Of a DNA stretch of 64,000 nucleotides, positions 11,046 to 23,169 are shown piece after piece (position 1 is the first letter of the stretch; each line of letters opens with the position of its first letter). A model generated the notes under the pieces. The model was given only the letters and a program-made list of their open reading frames with translations. It was not told where the DNA came from and searched no databases. Origin of the DNA: Sweltsa coloradensis. Lineage: Eukaryota; Arthropoda; Insecta; Plecoptera; Chloroperlidae. The position numbers and the translations under genes were made by a program. The stretch spans positions 124,001 to 188,000 of the forward strand of contig JAMZAV010000445.1 of the NCBI GenBank assembly GCA_024449915.1. The letters are read 5' to 3'.

Positions 11046-11473
11046 CTGGAACCAGAGAAACGTTGCTAGTAAATAAAATAATAAATTAAATCTTTATTGA
11101 CAGCTGGCCAATTAGTATGGATGACCACGAATATCCAGCGTAGGCCTACTAATCAATACAAAGTAGTACATGTTTACAAAAAGAAATAATTTCAGAAAAT
11201 ATATAACAACAGTATTAAATTAATGATTAAGAACATTGTTGTAAATAATTATGATGATGCAAAATGATGATGGAATGCTTTACAATAGTGGGAACAATTT
11301 TGTCAACTAATGAAAGGGGGATGAAATAGCGGCTAAGAAAAAGGGTGAATAAAGAAGGAACGGCTTTTCATGCTGTAGGCATGGTATGACAATATGAATG
11401 TGTGAATATGAGAACCACCGGTAAATGAAGATGTCATACGACGAGTATGAGTATGAGGTCAGAGTTCACTTAC
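11046..11473. other. KLHL intron, no feature recognised
   Basis: Short AT-rich intron. Nothing beyond simple AT-rich sequence is visible. Confidence 0.5.
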
Positions 11474-11586
11474 CTGACTGCAAATGGAAGGCAGGCAAGA
11501 GTGCGCCAGTGGGTAGTAATAGGTTCGTAACATTCAACCGAGCGTAAGACAACTTTGTCGTCTTCGCCACCAACAGAGATTATAAC
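11474..11586 (-). CDS. KLHL coding exon 4: first Kelch strand set
   Basis: Acceptor TTTTCAG, start 11586; donor GTAAGTG after 11474. It reads VIISVGGEDDKVVLRSVECY, then EPITTHWRTLACLPFAVS. This is the first Kelch blade, directly after the BACK-Kelch linker. The phase (0 in, 2 out) fits both neighbours. Confidence 0.88.
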
Positions 11587-12171
11587 CTGAAAATAAGTTG
11601 ATTGTGTTAACGTACAAAAGGGTTTGACTTATTTTTTTTTTTTTTACATGGAACATGGACAGTGGACATGTTGGAAATAAATTTTTCAAGCCTCAACATA
11701 AAGCTTAGCCCAACATGACGAATATAATTCATCACAGAATGTCGTGAAATACCAGTTGTATTACATTATTTTCTTACAGTCCTACTACCAATTAACTATT
11801 ATATATTGGTAAAGGGTTAGAGAACTGTGAAACACATGAAGAAGTGAAGTACAAGACAAGAACCATTGCGTAGTAGGCCTAGGCCTATAGCTACGTAAAT
11901 GGAAATAACCAACTGTTATGGGAAAAGAAAGTAAAATATTAACGTGGCCTTGTCCGAGCTCTGTGACTGTCAACATTGGTCAATATTCTTCAAATCATTG
12001 TTTAAGGTGACAATGATATAATTTAATTGGTGCGCCAATCGTTGGTCATTCTGCGCCACTCAAGCCTATGAAATGTGGTGAGGACAGACCTGTGCTAAAC
12101 AGATTCAGCCATAAGCAAGGGCACTATTTAATATGTGATGATCTATGACTATGAGTGAACATAGGACGTAC

Positions 12172-12541
12172 GTGTACTGCTCCGGCACTCTTACGGTGCT
12201 TCGTTCTGGAATTTTGGAGTTCGTATCGCCTGTCGGGCAGCATGTAGTACACTTTGGCTTCCTCGATGAGCCGTTGGCATTCGGGAGACTGGAGCGGCTT
12301 GAGCACTTTCTCCACGCAGTCGTAAAGGAAGTATGGACTAATCAGTGGCAGACGGACGTGTTCTAGCACCTTGTGGAAGTCGCCCTTCCGTTCGTCGAGA
12401 TTGTAATTCAGCCAGCGGTATACGGTCTGGAAGACGATTTCTTCTCGTTCCACTTCAAGGTCATCGCTGGAGATGAATTCAACGAGTTTCGAGGCCGTCA
12501 AACAGAGGATTTCCTCCCCATTGCTGACTTCGCAGAAGTTC
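12172..12541 (-). CDS. KLHL coding exon 3: BACK domain
   Basis: Acceptor CCCCACAG, start 12541. It reads NFCEVSNGEEILCLTASKLV, then EFISSDDLEVEREEIVFQTV, YRWLNYNLDERKGDF, then EHVRLPLISPYFLYDCVEK and PECQRLIEEAKVYYMLPDRR, a full BACK domain with the LPLISPYFL motif. Two donors keep phase 0: after 12178 (GCA|GTACAC) or after 12172 (CAC|GTACGT). The second looks stronger by consensus, the first gives the more usual protein, and they differ by two residues. Confidence 0.9.
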
Positions 12542-12744
12542 CTGTGGGGGCAAGGTACATTATGACTGATAGCAGGACGTTATACAATACATAAATACAA
12601 AACTAACGCTACAACATGCAGTGGCAAGGCAAACTACTTACAGTGATCGGTGCCTACAATACTTTATTAATATACCCACCCATCCCCAACTTGCGTGGGC
12701 AACAAGGGGTCTGGGGGCGGGCCCCCAGTTTAGCCCGTAGATAT

Positions 12745-13140
12745 TTTTTTAAATTTTGGTGATCCTAGAACGGGGTTGGTGCGTTTTACCAGCAAATGAT
12801 CTGATTTATTAGATGTTGATTGACCCATTTTTATGTAATGAAATTTAAAATGTAAAGGCTGAAAGTATTGTTTTCTTTGTTGAACTCACAAAGCCAACGG
12901 TTTTTCATTCTTTTTTGTCTTCCCCAACCTAGCCCCGCAAGCATTTTTTAAAATATTTTTGTGACCCTAGGATGGATTTAGTGCGTTTTACCAGCAATTA
13001 ATCTGATTTGTTACTGTCATGTTGATTGACCCATTTTTATGTAATAATATTTTAAATGTAGCCTAATGAGTAATGGCTGATAGTGATAGTATTGTGTTTT
13101 CTCTGTTGAACTTATAAAGCCAACGGTTTGTTATTAATTT
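12745..13140. repeat. Imperfect tandem duplication, about 200-bp units
   Basis: Unit one (about 12745-12935) and unit two (about 12950-13140) share GTGCGTTTTACCAGCAA, TGTTGATTGACCCATTTTTA and AAAGCCAACGGTTT in the same order. They differ by small indels. Upstream, at 12700-12735, a GC-rich palindromic stretch (GGGGGCGGGCCCCC) resembles similar stretches near 1725, 8420, 10640 and 13430. Confidence 0.7.
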
Positions 13141-13777
13141 CGCCTTCATCGTAGTGGCATAGCCAGGATAAAAAAAAAAAACACCGTGAAAGCCATACAC
13201 GAAGAATATCGGGGGCCTGGCACTTTTGAAAAAAAAGTATATTGAAGGTCGTTTGATAGAAATATGTGCATTTTGGAGCAAAACTTTGTGAACAAACCTT
13301 TGCCTTCATATTTAAAACATCCTTCTTTAAAATCAATTTTGTTATTATTTTCGTGTTCTCCGTTTTGCCAGAGCCATTATTTGGAATTTAGGAAAACTAC
13401 AAAAATGCACAATATATTAAAATGAGGGGATCTGGGGACTTGTCCCCGGAAGTATGGATATTGAAGGTAATTTGGTACAAATCTGTGCATTTTGGAGAAA
13501 TGAGAAATCCAAAAAATAAACACAAACCATTCAAATTATTTAAACTGATTAGTTACTGAATACGAATTTGATATTTCAAGAAAAAATATACAATTTAATT
13601 CTTTTACAGACAAACTTGCTGTCTCGCTCCCATTGAAATCAAATGCTCTTTTATCTAGAAATTGTACCGGAAATACTTCAAGTCAAATAGGGCCAAGAAT
13701 GTTCTTCTTACTGTATTTATTATTGCAGTCACGACGTCGATAATCCTGCTTCATATCGACGATAACCTTAAAGTTAA

Positions 13778-16700
13778 AACAGAGAACTTGAGAATGTTTT
13801 CGACGTCCTCCACGATGATGATGATGATGATGATGATTCAGAATACAATGACACAACTCCACGTAATAGTCAAATAACTGATTCGGATTCACTAAACATT
13901 ACGAGTTCTCCCGTTTCAGGACAAAACAGACCAATTAATGAAATCATAAATCGCCCTATACTACAGGATTCATCTACATAAATCAATTCCCCAACTCAAG
14001 ATAATATCATCAAGCCTATAAATGATAATAATGCGGATGTGGCCCCAGAAAGCAGATCTGCAAGGTGGATAAGTCGACTAGAAAGAGCGTACGAGGAAGG
14101 GTGGGACCAATTTGAAGAGGAGATGGCAGAGGTTACTGCAGAAATACAATCCCTTGCAGACGAGAAGAAGGATAATGTGAGAGGTACGCCACCACCAGGT
14201 TGTCATCGGCAACCTGGAAATCGTGGTAACAACCGTAGAAAGTCACGGTCTGATGCAGGTGGAAAGCGGGGTAATGGGGTTCCAGAAAGGCCAAACGAGC
14301 GGCAAATCCACAACCCTAGTCCTGATCAAAATGCAGACGACACCATCGATGGGCGACAGGGAGCTGCCCTTCAAGAGCAGCAAGGTCAGCAGTTCAATGG
14401 AAATGATGCAAGTCGGTTGCAAAAGCTGTACCGGGTGAGTAAAAAACAAGCATTTGAGGAAATAATGCAAGGTTCTTCACCATTTTGTAGCGTAGACAAA
14501 AGCAAGGTGGAAGATTACTTTAAAGACTCGTTCAATAACCCTGACTATAACTGGACACCACCCCCCAACATAATTCCAAACTTGCATTCGGAAACTACTG
14601 GAGATGATGATATATCGCGCCCTATTACAGCAAGGGAGATAAAATCACGCCTCTTTATCATGAAAGACTCTGCGCCTGGCCCAGATTTCATAAAATATAC
14701 ATAGTTTCTTGAAGAAAATAGACAGTGAATGCAACTTATTATGTGCGATCTTTAACATTTGCCTTAAGTCAAAACGAATTCCACTGGCATGGAAAAAGTC
14801 AAGAACTATGCTAATTTACAAGGGAAAGGGTGGTAGGGACGACTTGTCCAATTGGCGACCTCTTACATTAGGATCAACTATGAGCAAACTATATGCAGGA
14901 ATCTTGGGAGGAAGGCTATCGAACTGGGCATCTAGTAATAACATCATTTCACCAATGCAAAAAGGCTTCATGGAATTTGAAGGATGCCTAGAGCATAATT
15001 TTGTCCTGCAATCTATAATTGACAACGCTAGAAGGCACAATAAAGAGGTATATGCAGCTTGGCTTGATCTTTCAAATGCCTTTGGGTCAGTACCACACGA
15101 GTATATGAAGGAGGCACTAGGACAACTGGGCGTACCTGAAGACGTTCTAGAGATCATAGCTGACATGTACCATGGAAGTGTTACTAGAGTTAGAACAGGT
15201 CAAGGCTATACAAATGATATTGAGCTCAAAGCTGGAGTGAAACAAGGGTGCCCGCTAAGCCCAATCCTGTTTAATCTAGCTATTGAGCCGATCATTAGAG
15301 CGATTACCAACTTAAGTGATAGTTGTGGGGCTGAAATTCATAGTCGGTCAATTTCCATACTGGCCTATGCCGATGACTTTGTTTTAGCAGCTAAGACTGA
15401 ATTGGCTCTACGACGTCTTTTGAGAGTGGCTTAGGATGCAGCCAAGTGGGCAGGACTGACATTCAATCTAAAGAAGTGTGCTTCGCTTAGTATTGACTGC
15501 AGAAAAACTCGAGATACGCTTCCAACTGTATTCCTCATACAAGGTACTCCAATGAAAGCATTGAACGATGGGGAGGCGTACCAGCATCTGGGCGTTCCTA
15601 CTGGATTCAGAGTCCAACAAACGCCAGTAGCTGAACTGGAGAGAATGTGTGAAGACCTACACAAAATTGATGTTTGTCCGTTAGCACCCTGGCAGAAGTT
15701 AGATGCTGTAAGGACTTTTCTCCTCCCACGGCTTGAGTTTATAATGCGTGGGGGAGGGATGAGAAAGACTGCCTTTTATAAATTTGACCGCAAAATGAAG
15801 GCGGCCGCGAAACGGTGGCTGTCACTCCCTCGACGTGCCAGCGTAGAGGTGGTGTACATGCCCATGGCAGAGGGGGGTGCAGGCCTGTTACCAACTACCG
15901 ACTCTGTAGACATGCTGGCGGTAGCCCATCCGTTTCGGCTTCTTACGGCCAGCGATCCACTTTGTAAGGATATTGCGTGGTCCTCACTAAAGGAGGTAGT
16001 TAGGAAACGTATTGGTAGAGAACCAACGGTCCACGACTGTTGCCAGTTCCTTTCGGGAAGCATGGTTGGTGATCTGGGAGGTAGAAGTAATGACTTCAGT
16101 TCCATTTGGACTAGAGCACGTAATGCTACAAGGAGGCTACAAACACGCATTGGGTGTCAGTGGGGGTACAGTGAGGCAAGAGGTGAGATAGCCATTACAA
16201 TAAATATGCCAAATCGGACACCCGATAAGCATACTATACCGCCAAAGGCTCGCGGCTATTTGGCTAACCAACTAAGAAATGGTCTCCGTCACAACTATAA
16301 AGAAAGACTTCTTCGAAAGCCAGACCAGGGAAAGGTGTATAGACATTCTAGTAAATCTCAGGCTAGTAACCATTTCATGTCAACTGGGCAATTTAAACGG
16401 TTCTGTGACTGGCGGTTTGTTACAAAGGCGCGATTAGATACAGTGGGGCTAAATGGTACTCGGAGATACGGAAATGCTCCTACTAACTGTCGCCGGTGTG
16501 ACTATGGGCACGAAACTTTACCACATGTTTTGAACTCGTGTCAATATCATACTGCTGCATGGACAGAGAGGCATAATGCTGTGTTGAACAGATTAGTTAA
16601 GGCGATTCCGAGGAATCAGGCAAACACAATCCGAGTTAATCAGAAGATTCCAAATTGCGATCTGAGGGAAAGACCTGATCTAGTTATTACGAACATCATA

Positions 16701-16898
16701 ACAAAGAAAGCTTGTATAGTGGACGTTACTGTACCCGCCGAGAACCATGACGACGCCTTGTTAGCTGCTCGAGATTACAAGATCAGGAAGTATACGCCAC
16801 ATGCCGAAGTGCTTAGAAGCCAGGGGTTTGAAACTGTGGTTGAAGCAGTGGTTGTGGTAGTCTGGGATCGTGGGATACTAGGAATGATCGGGTTGTAA
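13778..16898 (+). pseudogene. R2/NeSL-type LINE with restriction-like endonuclease, broken
   Basis: This is a single-ORF non-LTR retrotransposon. After an acidic/Ser-rich N-terminal part (13817 on) and a linker ending APGPDF, the RT shows NWRPLTLGSTMSKLYAGIL, YAAWLDLSNAFGSVPH, KQGCPLSPILFNLAIEPI and the catalytic AYADDFV. The C-terminal part has CRRCDYGHETLPHVLNSC and then RPDLVI...ACIVDVTVPAEN, the CCHC and PD-(D/E)XK signatures of RLE-bearing clades. Lesions: in-frame TAA at 13979, a frameshift near 14690-14708, and an in-frame TAG at 15432 in the RT. N-terminal zinc fingers are not seen. It lies in the KLHL intron, antisense to that gene. Confidence 0.9.
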
Positions 16899-17251
16899 AA
16901 TGCTTGGAATTGGAAAAAGGTACTCTACCCTAATGAGAAAGTTGATGGTCAGTGACACTATCCGGTGGAGCAGAGACATTTTTATTGAACATGTAACTGG
17001 GCATCGACAATACAACTGATGACGTAAAATACAAAAAATACTAACTGTATACATATTTTAATTCGTTTTAACAAACGCAGAGATTGCGTGATTTATGGTG
17101 TAAGCAAATAGGATTGACACAACGGTTCGTCTTAGACCTATTTTGTTTTGTATGTATATTATATTATTGCTTCAATTTGAGAGGTGCAAAGGAGTCTACA
17201 TTGTATGCATGTACGTTTTAGTATTATTGTGTGTACCTGATAGAGATTATT
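16899..17251 (+). other. Probable 3' UTR of the RLE LINE
   Basis: Non-coding sequence between the LINE stop codon (16896-16898) and the next repeat. No tail repeat or target duplication was identified, so the 3' boundary is unknown. Confidence 0.35.
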
Positions 17252-18231
17252 AAGCGAGCGTTTCCATTTGACTCTGCCGGAAAAAATAGTCACTGGTTTT
17301 GTTTTTGTTTTGTTTTTGTTTTTTTTTTTTGTTTGTATGTCTCGCGATAACGTTCGAACGGAGGCTCGGATCGAGTTGAAATTTTCACCATCCGCAAGCT
17401 TTGTTCTCGATTGAATGCCATTAGTTTTGTGGCAAAATCGTTCAAAAGTTAAAAAGTTACATTAAAGTTATCGAAGTTTTTTTTTCAAACTTCACGGCGA
17501 CAAAATCAGAGATGGCCAAATCATTTAGAATGTCCGTCCGGTCACGAATATGGTTAATTTTATTTTGATCCGATAAGTAGTGTAGATGGAATTACATTAT
17601 AGCAAAGTACGGTTACCATGGCAACGGAAGTCGTGCAGCTTTTTTGGCTCATGATAGCGGTCGAACGGAGGCTCGGATCGAGTTGAAATTTTCACCATCC
17701 GCAAGCTTTGTTCTCGATTGAATCCCATTAGTTTTGTGGCAAAATCGTTTAAAAAGTTACATTAAAGTTAATCGTAAGTTTTTTTTTCAAACTCAACGGC
17801 GACAAAATCTGAGATAGCCAAATCATTTAGAATGTCCGTCCGTCACGAATATGTTAATTTTATTTTGATCCGATAAGTAGTGTAGATGGAAATTACATTG
17901 TAACAAAAGTAACGTTGCCATGGCAACGAAAAGACGCGCGAAGTTTCTAATGCACTGCCACCTAGAAGTAATAAAAATACTTTCGAGGAAGCAGTCTATT
18001 AATTGTCAACAAAGAGTTTAAAAATTTTTTCCCAAGGAGTCAAGGTCCTCTAGATGGCGGTGGATTTTAAAGTAAAGATTTAAACACGGTTTACCCAAAT
18101 ACCTTGGCAAAAATAAAATAATACTGGAAACGCGAACGTCGTAAATTTTAAAATTTAAAAAAATGTGCAATGTGGGTCTAGCTATAGCACGTGCTCGCTT
18201 ATCAACGCGTCCAACTGAGCGTTTCCTAGTT
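17252..18231. repeat. Repeat family A, copy 1, with internal duplication
   Basis: It begins AAGCGAGCGTTTCCATTTGA and ends TATCAACGCGTCCAACTGAG...CCTAGTT. The same order of blocks occurs at 31376-32090. In this copy the segment from CGAACGGAGGCTCGGATCG to GGCAACGG (about 17354-17625) is repeated at about 17654-17925, making it about 300 bp longer. AAGCGAGC at the start is inverted as GCTCGCTT near the end (18193-18200). No coding potential is evident and the class is unknown. Confidence 0.75.
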
Positions 18232-18644
18232 GTTATTGATTTTAATATGTTAACAACAATTGTCCAATTTTACCGTTTTATGTGTCTGCTGATGGTGAGG
18301 TGCAATATGTATGGTGTTTTATGCTTTAAAACAATGTACAATGTATTGTAATAACTTTGTATATTTAGTCAACAACTTCAACTGTTATTGATAAATTGTT
18401 GGTTGACGTTATGTAATGTGATGGATACTAATAAATGATGATGATGATGATGCCACCAGCTGTTTTTCAAGTTTGTCGAATTTCCAACATCAATAGATCA
18501 AATCAAATCAAGCCAGGAAAACGAACGTGTCTGTTCATTTAGCAGAATTGTTGAATTTGTTACATGTAATTAGTTGAGAACTACTGAATGAATATCTATC
18601 ATGCATTTATTTGTCTGTACTTTTAAACTAAATCACGAATTCAT

Positions 18645-18806
18645 GACATGCATGACAAGAAAATGTATGAAAGAAGGATTGAAGAAGGAAGAAGACAGGG
18701 TAGACCAAGGAAGAGATGGAAGGACATCATAGCAGGAGACTTAGAGGCAAGAGGAGAGAGCTGGGAAGAAGTGGAAGATAGATTGATTCAGGTCTTTATT
18801 TCAATA

Positions 18807-18850
<44 letters not shown>

Positions 18851-18965
18851 TTACGATTACAAGATACGATTGTGGGAAGATAGAAAGAAGTGGAAAAATT
18901 TGGTTGCTAAACCCAAGCTGACCCTGCCAGAAGCAGGAAACGGCGATGGAAAATGATGATGATGA
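18645..18965 (+). pseudogene. LINE C-terminal end with a (TCAA)n insertion
   Basis: It translates as MYERRIEEGRRQGRPRKRW, KDIIAGDLEARGESWEEVED, is interrupted by a short insert ending in about ten TCAA units (18789-18848), and resumes IRLWEDRKKWKNLVAKPK, then a TLPEAGNGDGK stop. GRPRKRW and WEDRKKWK are typical of LINE C termini. (ATG)n after the stop is a LINE-like tail. A minus-strand relative of the same 3' end is at 44957-45049. Confidence 0.7.
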
Positions 18966-19920
18966 TTCATGACAAGCTATTTACAACAGTCCAGTATTAC
19001 TCTAAAGTAAGAGCTGTAGGCCTAGCCATACAATTCAATAGGTGTGATTTTAACAATTTGCAATAGTTATCATAATTACATATAAAAATATTGTTGCATT
19101 AAAAATATATAAACCACCCACCCCTTTTGGTATCGGTGCCTAAGCTTCGAATTTGTATGTTTCGCCACGCCACTGACAACACGAGAACTTGACCTTTACT
19201 TGTTTTATCTAGCTACACACCACGCAACTTAAAAGAGTCTTGGTCGTCATCAACTGTTCTGTTGACGGAGCATTGATAACTGTTGGGGGAGCAGGAGGAT
19301 GATAATCAGGGTTACAACTTGCAAAGCATGGGGTTTAGAGTCTTCGGCAATATAAGTCATACTAATGTACAGCTTCCAAAGTTGTAGTACCTAAATGAAA
19401 TCATCACTGTCACTCTGTTTGGAAAAGTATCCTGGTTGCCAGTTGTGCCTTGGGCCTACTTGGTCGGATAATTTCTCTATTCCCTAGGCCTACTTTACAA
19501 ACACAAATTGCATTTGCTGGTGATAGTGAGGAATAAAAAAATAGGCCTAGTAGTCAGATTTATTCTCACCATCTTGTTTGCTGCTAAAAATACATTACTA
19601 AACCTTTTATCAGTTCTTAATGTAATGTAACCCTTCTTATTTCAAAAGGCTACTGTTTTCAACATAAATTAGGTAAGTCTATCAAATAAACTTGAGCCAT
19701 CGCAAATTTATTTTTTCACTACTTTTTCAAGCAAATCACGCAACACCTCCTTGCTTGGTTGTGACTGGCTCAGAACTGCACAGCTTGGATGTCCTGGGTG
19801 TAACCAAACCCACTAATTCTTGGATTTTACAAATACTTTTTCATCCGAAGGAGCTCAACCGACAACCCGGATGTTGTTGAAAGGCTTATAATGCCATACT
19901 CTCTCTACTAGAGACACTTA

Positions 19921-20103
19921 CCGTATTTACTCGATTGCAAGCGGACACCGAATGCAAGCCGACCCCTGATTAAAAGTTCATCTAACAAAAAAAGTGAAGC
20001 ATTTAAATACTACTCATAAGTTTGCCATCGATTCCAAGCCGGGGTGCCAGTTTGAACTGCAAAAATGTGTCAAAAAAGATAGGCTTGCAATAGGGTAAAT
20101 ACG
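19921..20103. mobile_element. Small MITE with TA target duplication (183 bp)
   Basis: The ends are CCGTATTTACTCGATTGCAAG and the inverted ...CTTGCAATAGGGTAAATACGG, with TA on both outer sides (19919-19920 and 20104-20105). This fits a Tc1/mariner-type MITE. An internal AAGCCGACCCC/AAGCCGGGG pair is also partly symmetrical. Confidence 0.65.
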
Positions 20104-20368
20104 GTAAGCAATAATAATAATAATCAAACACCCGGTTACAACATAAGTCCGGTCGGGGGGTGACGTATCACCAGTTTCTTGGGCTGTGGACTTTCAGTGC
20201 TTATTAGCCAGGAAATAAATTAAAATTAAAGAATTAATGAAGAAAGACTCTGGGAGGATACAAAAAAATGGAGAGAACTGGTAGAAATGTCTGTTATAGA
20301 AGACATCAAAGAAGATTTAAGCAATATGAAAAATATTATTGGCTGCTTGCCTAGGCTAAGTTACTTAC

Positions 20369-20793
20369 TGTAAAACAAAACGCCTGGCCTTGTATTGTAG
20401 ATTGCTACAAGCGTGAGTTTCGGCAAAGCAGTGGATTCCCACACAATTGTTTGCATCCATGTGACTATACATGAAACTGCAAGCTGCATTCTTTACAGGC
20501 AGTATTTGAAGCAAGTTTGCAGCGGCAAGGAGAGACTGTACATTGTTCCGATTAATGAGCACTTCACTTGTGTACGCGTAATCAAGCAGCACTGACATCA
20601 TACAGGGCTCAACACCATTAACAGCAACCACTGCCTGCCTCGATTCAGCAAGTTTGCTTGTAAACATTGCTTTGAAATAGGGACTAAATGAAGCTAGAAC
20701 ACATCTGTGTGCAGGGAATTTACTGCCATCAACAGCAATGGTAACATCACAAAATTGTTTATCTCTTCTCAACTCATTTAGACCTATTAATAC
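20369..20793 (-). CDS. KLHL coding exon 2: BTB domain
   Basis: Acceptor TTTTCAG, start 20793; donor ACA|GTAAGT after 20369. It reads VLIGLNELRRDKQFCDVTIA, then VDGSKFPAHRCVLASFSPYF, KAMFTSKLAESRQAVVAVNG, then LLDYAYTSEVLINRNNVQS and the LLAAANLLQI region, a complete BTB/POZ domain. It then enters the 3-box/BACK start (GIHCFAETHACSNL). It joins exon 1 in phase 0 and exon 3 by completing CAG (Gln). Confidence 0.92.
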
Positions 20794-21941
20794 CTGAAAA
20801 GTAAAAGTATAAAATGCTTAGGCACAGATCCTAGATCCCTTTTGTTTATAGTCAACAAAATGTTAGTCAAAAGTACACCAATTTTTTCAAATTTTGATTC
20901 ATGAATATTAGGTAGGTTCAAGGTTGTTGTTCCCTACTGTCACTTACCGGTAGGTAGGCCTACTGACAAGTTCCCGTAGATTTAATTCACTTTGTGGGCC
21001 TAGTAGGCCGACCATCTCAAACATATTAGGTACAATGAATTTAAGTTAGGTCTAGACTAGGGATGACAAAACTAGACTTTTTTACGACCAGAGTACCCGT
21101 TCACAATACCCGCGGGTTACCTGGATAACGACTAAAAATTGAGTGGGGTGTCTAACTGACCGCTTAAAAACACTCTCGTCAATAATTGTAAAATCATAGA
21201 CCTAGACGTAAAACTTAGTTCTTAAAATATAGAAGTGTTAGTCTACTAGGCCTAACCTTATTTATTATTTCATAATCACGTGGTGTTGTAAATGTGAGAG
21301 CTATTTATAGACACAAGGATGGAGCGGATGGCTCATGAAGATAAAGCTCGTCGGGGAATCCAGAGACAGATCATTGCAGCTGCTTATCATCACTTGTCAA
21401 GGACACATTTAGGCCTACTAGCGGCGGTCAGCCGTGCGGGAGGGAAAGGGGGTAGGGAGGTTGATAGATTCATGATTGCGATGAGATGGAATTGCGAGGT
21501 GATGTCACCGCATGTGCGTTAATTAATGGAAAGATTGCGCGGCGGGCGAATATGACACGCGGGGGTGGGGTGGGGGCAACCACTAGGTCTACTTGAACAG
21601 AATTCTGAGTCCAGCGGCATGAACAAACAAAGGAAACTAACAAAGTGGGCATTTTATTTTTTGACACAATTCAGAGGGAAATACCGCCAAGCACAAAATA
21701 CGTAATTAATTATGAATCAATTCAAATCATTTGGCTAATAGTAAATCGTGCATCTCAATTTCAGGAACCGTTTTTTATTATTTTCTGGTAGGCCTAAACG
21801 GGTAGTGGAAACACGTACCCTTGCCCGACTTAGTTGGGCGGGTCCCACCGTCTTCCCTAGTCCAGACACATTACGTAGGAATGCAAAGACCGGTTCTATT
21901 GTTGGCCCTAGATCTAAATAGTTGCTTAAATTTATAACTAC
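20794..21941. other. KLHL intron 1
   Basis: It contains the hAT-type element at 21058-21859. The rest is unremarkable AT-rich intron with TAGGCCTA words. Confidence 0.5.
21058..21859. mobile_element. hAT-type non-autonomous transposon (802 bp)
   Basis: The left end TAGGGATGAC and right end GTCTTCCCTA are imperfectly inverted. Flanks are GTCTAGAC (21050-21057) and GTCCAGAC (21860-21867), 7 of 8 matching. Near both ends are ACCCG/GGGT words (TACCCGTTCACAATACCCGC), as in the element at 33714. No transposase ORF. Confidence 0.65.
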
Positions 21942-22151
21942 CTCGAGTGGATGATCTGTTTCTGTAAATTTGTAATCATTTGATCCAGGCCCATTGGCAA
22001 TATCATGTATGCCTAAGCTTGTGCCAAAACTCGAATCACTGTCATCGTCTATACTTGGTTTACGCTGTCTGCTGTTGTATGGCAGTCTGTTGCTTTGCAC
22101 ATTGTCTTCATCTACCGCTGGTGGTTCTACTAGCATTGGAGAAAGTATCAT
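21942..22151 (-). CDS. KLHL coding exon 1: N-terminal region and start codon
   Basis: The exon ends at GAG|GTAGTT (21942), and the frame reads back to an ATG at 22151: MILSPMLVEPPAVDEDNVQ, a Ser/Asp-rich stretch, then DYKFTETDHPLE, joined in phase 0 to VLIGLNEL of the BTB exon. D-H-P-L-E-V-L before the BTB is the usual KLHL pre-BTB wording. An acceptor-like TTTAAACAG lies 11 bases upstream of the ATG, so the exon may start at 22162 with a further 5' UTR exon. The second Met (residue 6) is an alternative start. Confidence 0.75.
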
Positions 22152-23169
22152 GGTTGGTTTAACCTGTTTAAAAAGAATAAACGTTTGTTGGATGATAATT
22201 CTGGAATAATTCTGGAAGAAAACACAATGGAAATATCATAGCTAGGCCTAGGCCAATTTGTTTATTTATTTGGGTCAAATAATTTAGCATTTTAATTTAA
22301 TATGGACTATAGGGAATCTAAGTTTTGAAGGCGGGAAGGAAATTGGTTCTCTCTGGTCTCAGCGCCCATAAGAATTAGCATGGTACGAAAATGTAACTCG
22401 CCGTATCTTTTGACTCGCGCAAAAGAAATCTAAACCAATAACATCACAAGATGCATAATTTTGTAAAGAAGATGATGGCATTCTACTTTGCTCGATGACG
22501 CTTCCTAAATTCAAACTATTATGAGTTAAATGGACCCATGTTTGCGCGCTGTCGCAAATGTACTCTGACTGAGCGGCAACCTAAGCGAGGCGCAGCCACG
22601 TTGTGTGCAGCTGTGGCATCCTCGCATACTACGCGCCTGTCCATGGTTGCTAAATGTACTTTGCATTCAAGATTTTGTTGTCACATTAAAGGATATTTTA
22701 TTAGTACCGGTAATGTATAAACTAGTACAACCCAGTGACCTCACAGTAGCCACAAAGCAAGTCGGATACCAAATGTTATGCTGATGCCACGGACAAAATG
22801 TTTTTACGTGCTTTTTCATGAGCAGTTTGGAAGGTTTGGCAACAGTGTAAATGTAGAGTTCACTTCAACTCAAAACAAATGTCATTAATATTTGTGATAG
22901 AGCAGAGTTATGTATATCCACGCAAAGAGGAAAGATTATAGTTTCTTACAGTATGAATATAATTCCGGTCCGTGGTCGGGTTCTCACGCTATCGCTTACG
23001 AAACATTTAGCACGGGTTAATCGCCTATACCACGCTGACCGGAGAGAACCAGACAACGCCCACTTAGGTTCTCTATGGAGAGGGTGGTCTGTCTGGTCTA
23101 TGAGAGAATGCAAGGCACTGGTGCTAAAGTTATAGGCCTAGTATGAAGCAAGAGAGTTAGTGCTACAGT

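Larger units (their letters stand above)
12542..20368. other. Large KLHL intron between BTB and BACK exons (7.8 kb)
   Basis: It holds a tandem duplication (12745-13140), a broken RLE-type LINE (13778-16898), repeat family A copy 1 (17252-18231), a LINE 3' end with microsatellite insertion (18645-18965), a small TA-flanked MITE (19921-20103) and a possible LINE C-terminal scrap near 20235-20340. The stretch 18965-19920 shows no recognisable feature. Confidence 0.6.
3861..22151 (-). other. BTB-BACK-Kelch (KLHL-family) gene, seven coding exons
   Basis: Proteins of this architecture are usually substrate adaptors of Cullin-3 ubiquitin ligases: BTB binds CUL3, and the Kelch propeller binds the substrate. 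Coding exons in transcription order are 22151-21942, 20793-20369, 12541-12178 (or -12172), 11586-11474, 11045-10714, 5941-5786 and 4000-3861. All junctions are GT-AG, phases agree, and the product is 579 residues. BTB lies at about residues 75-190, BACK at 195-300 and Kelch from 334. Five blades are visible where six are normal. I cannot name the KLHL paralogue with confidence. The gene is divergent from SMG1 and its introns are full of transposons. Confidence 0.88.

Noticed and set aside
13662..13877. Plus-strand ORF with poly-Met run
   Set aside because: The (ATG)n run is the shifted reading of the GAT repeat in the acidic N-terminal part of the LINE; not a gene.
18801..18848. (TCAA)n as a CRISPR-like or satellite array
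   Set aside because: It is a simple 4-bp microsatellite tail of an inserted LINE/SINE piece, without spacers.
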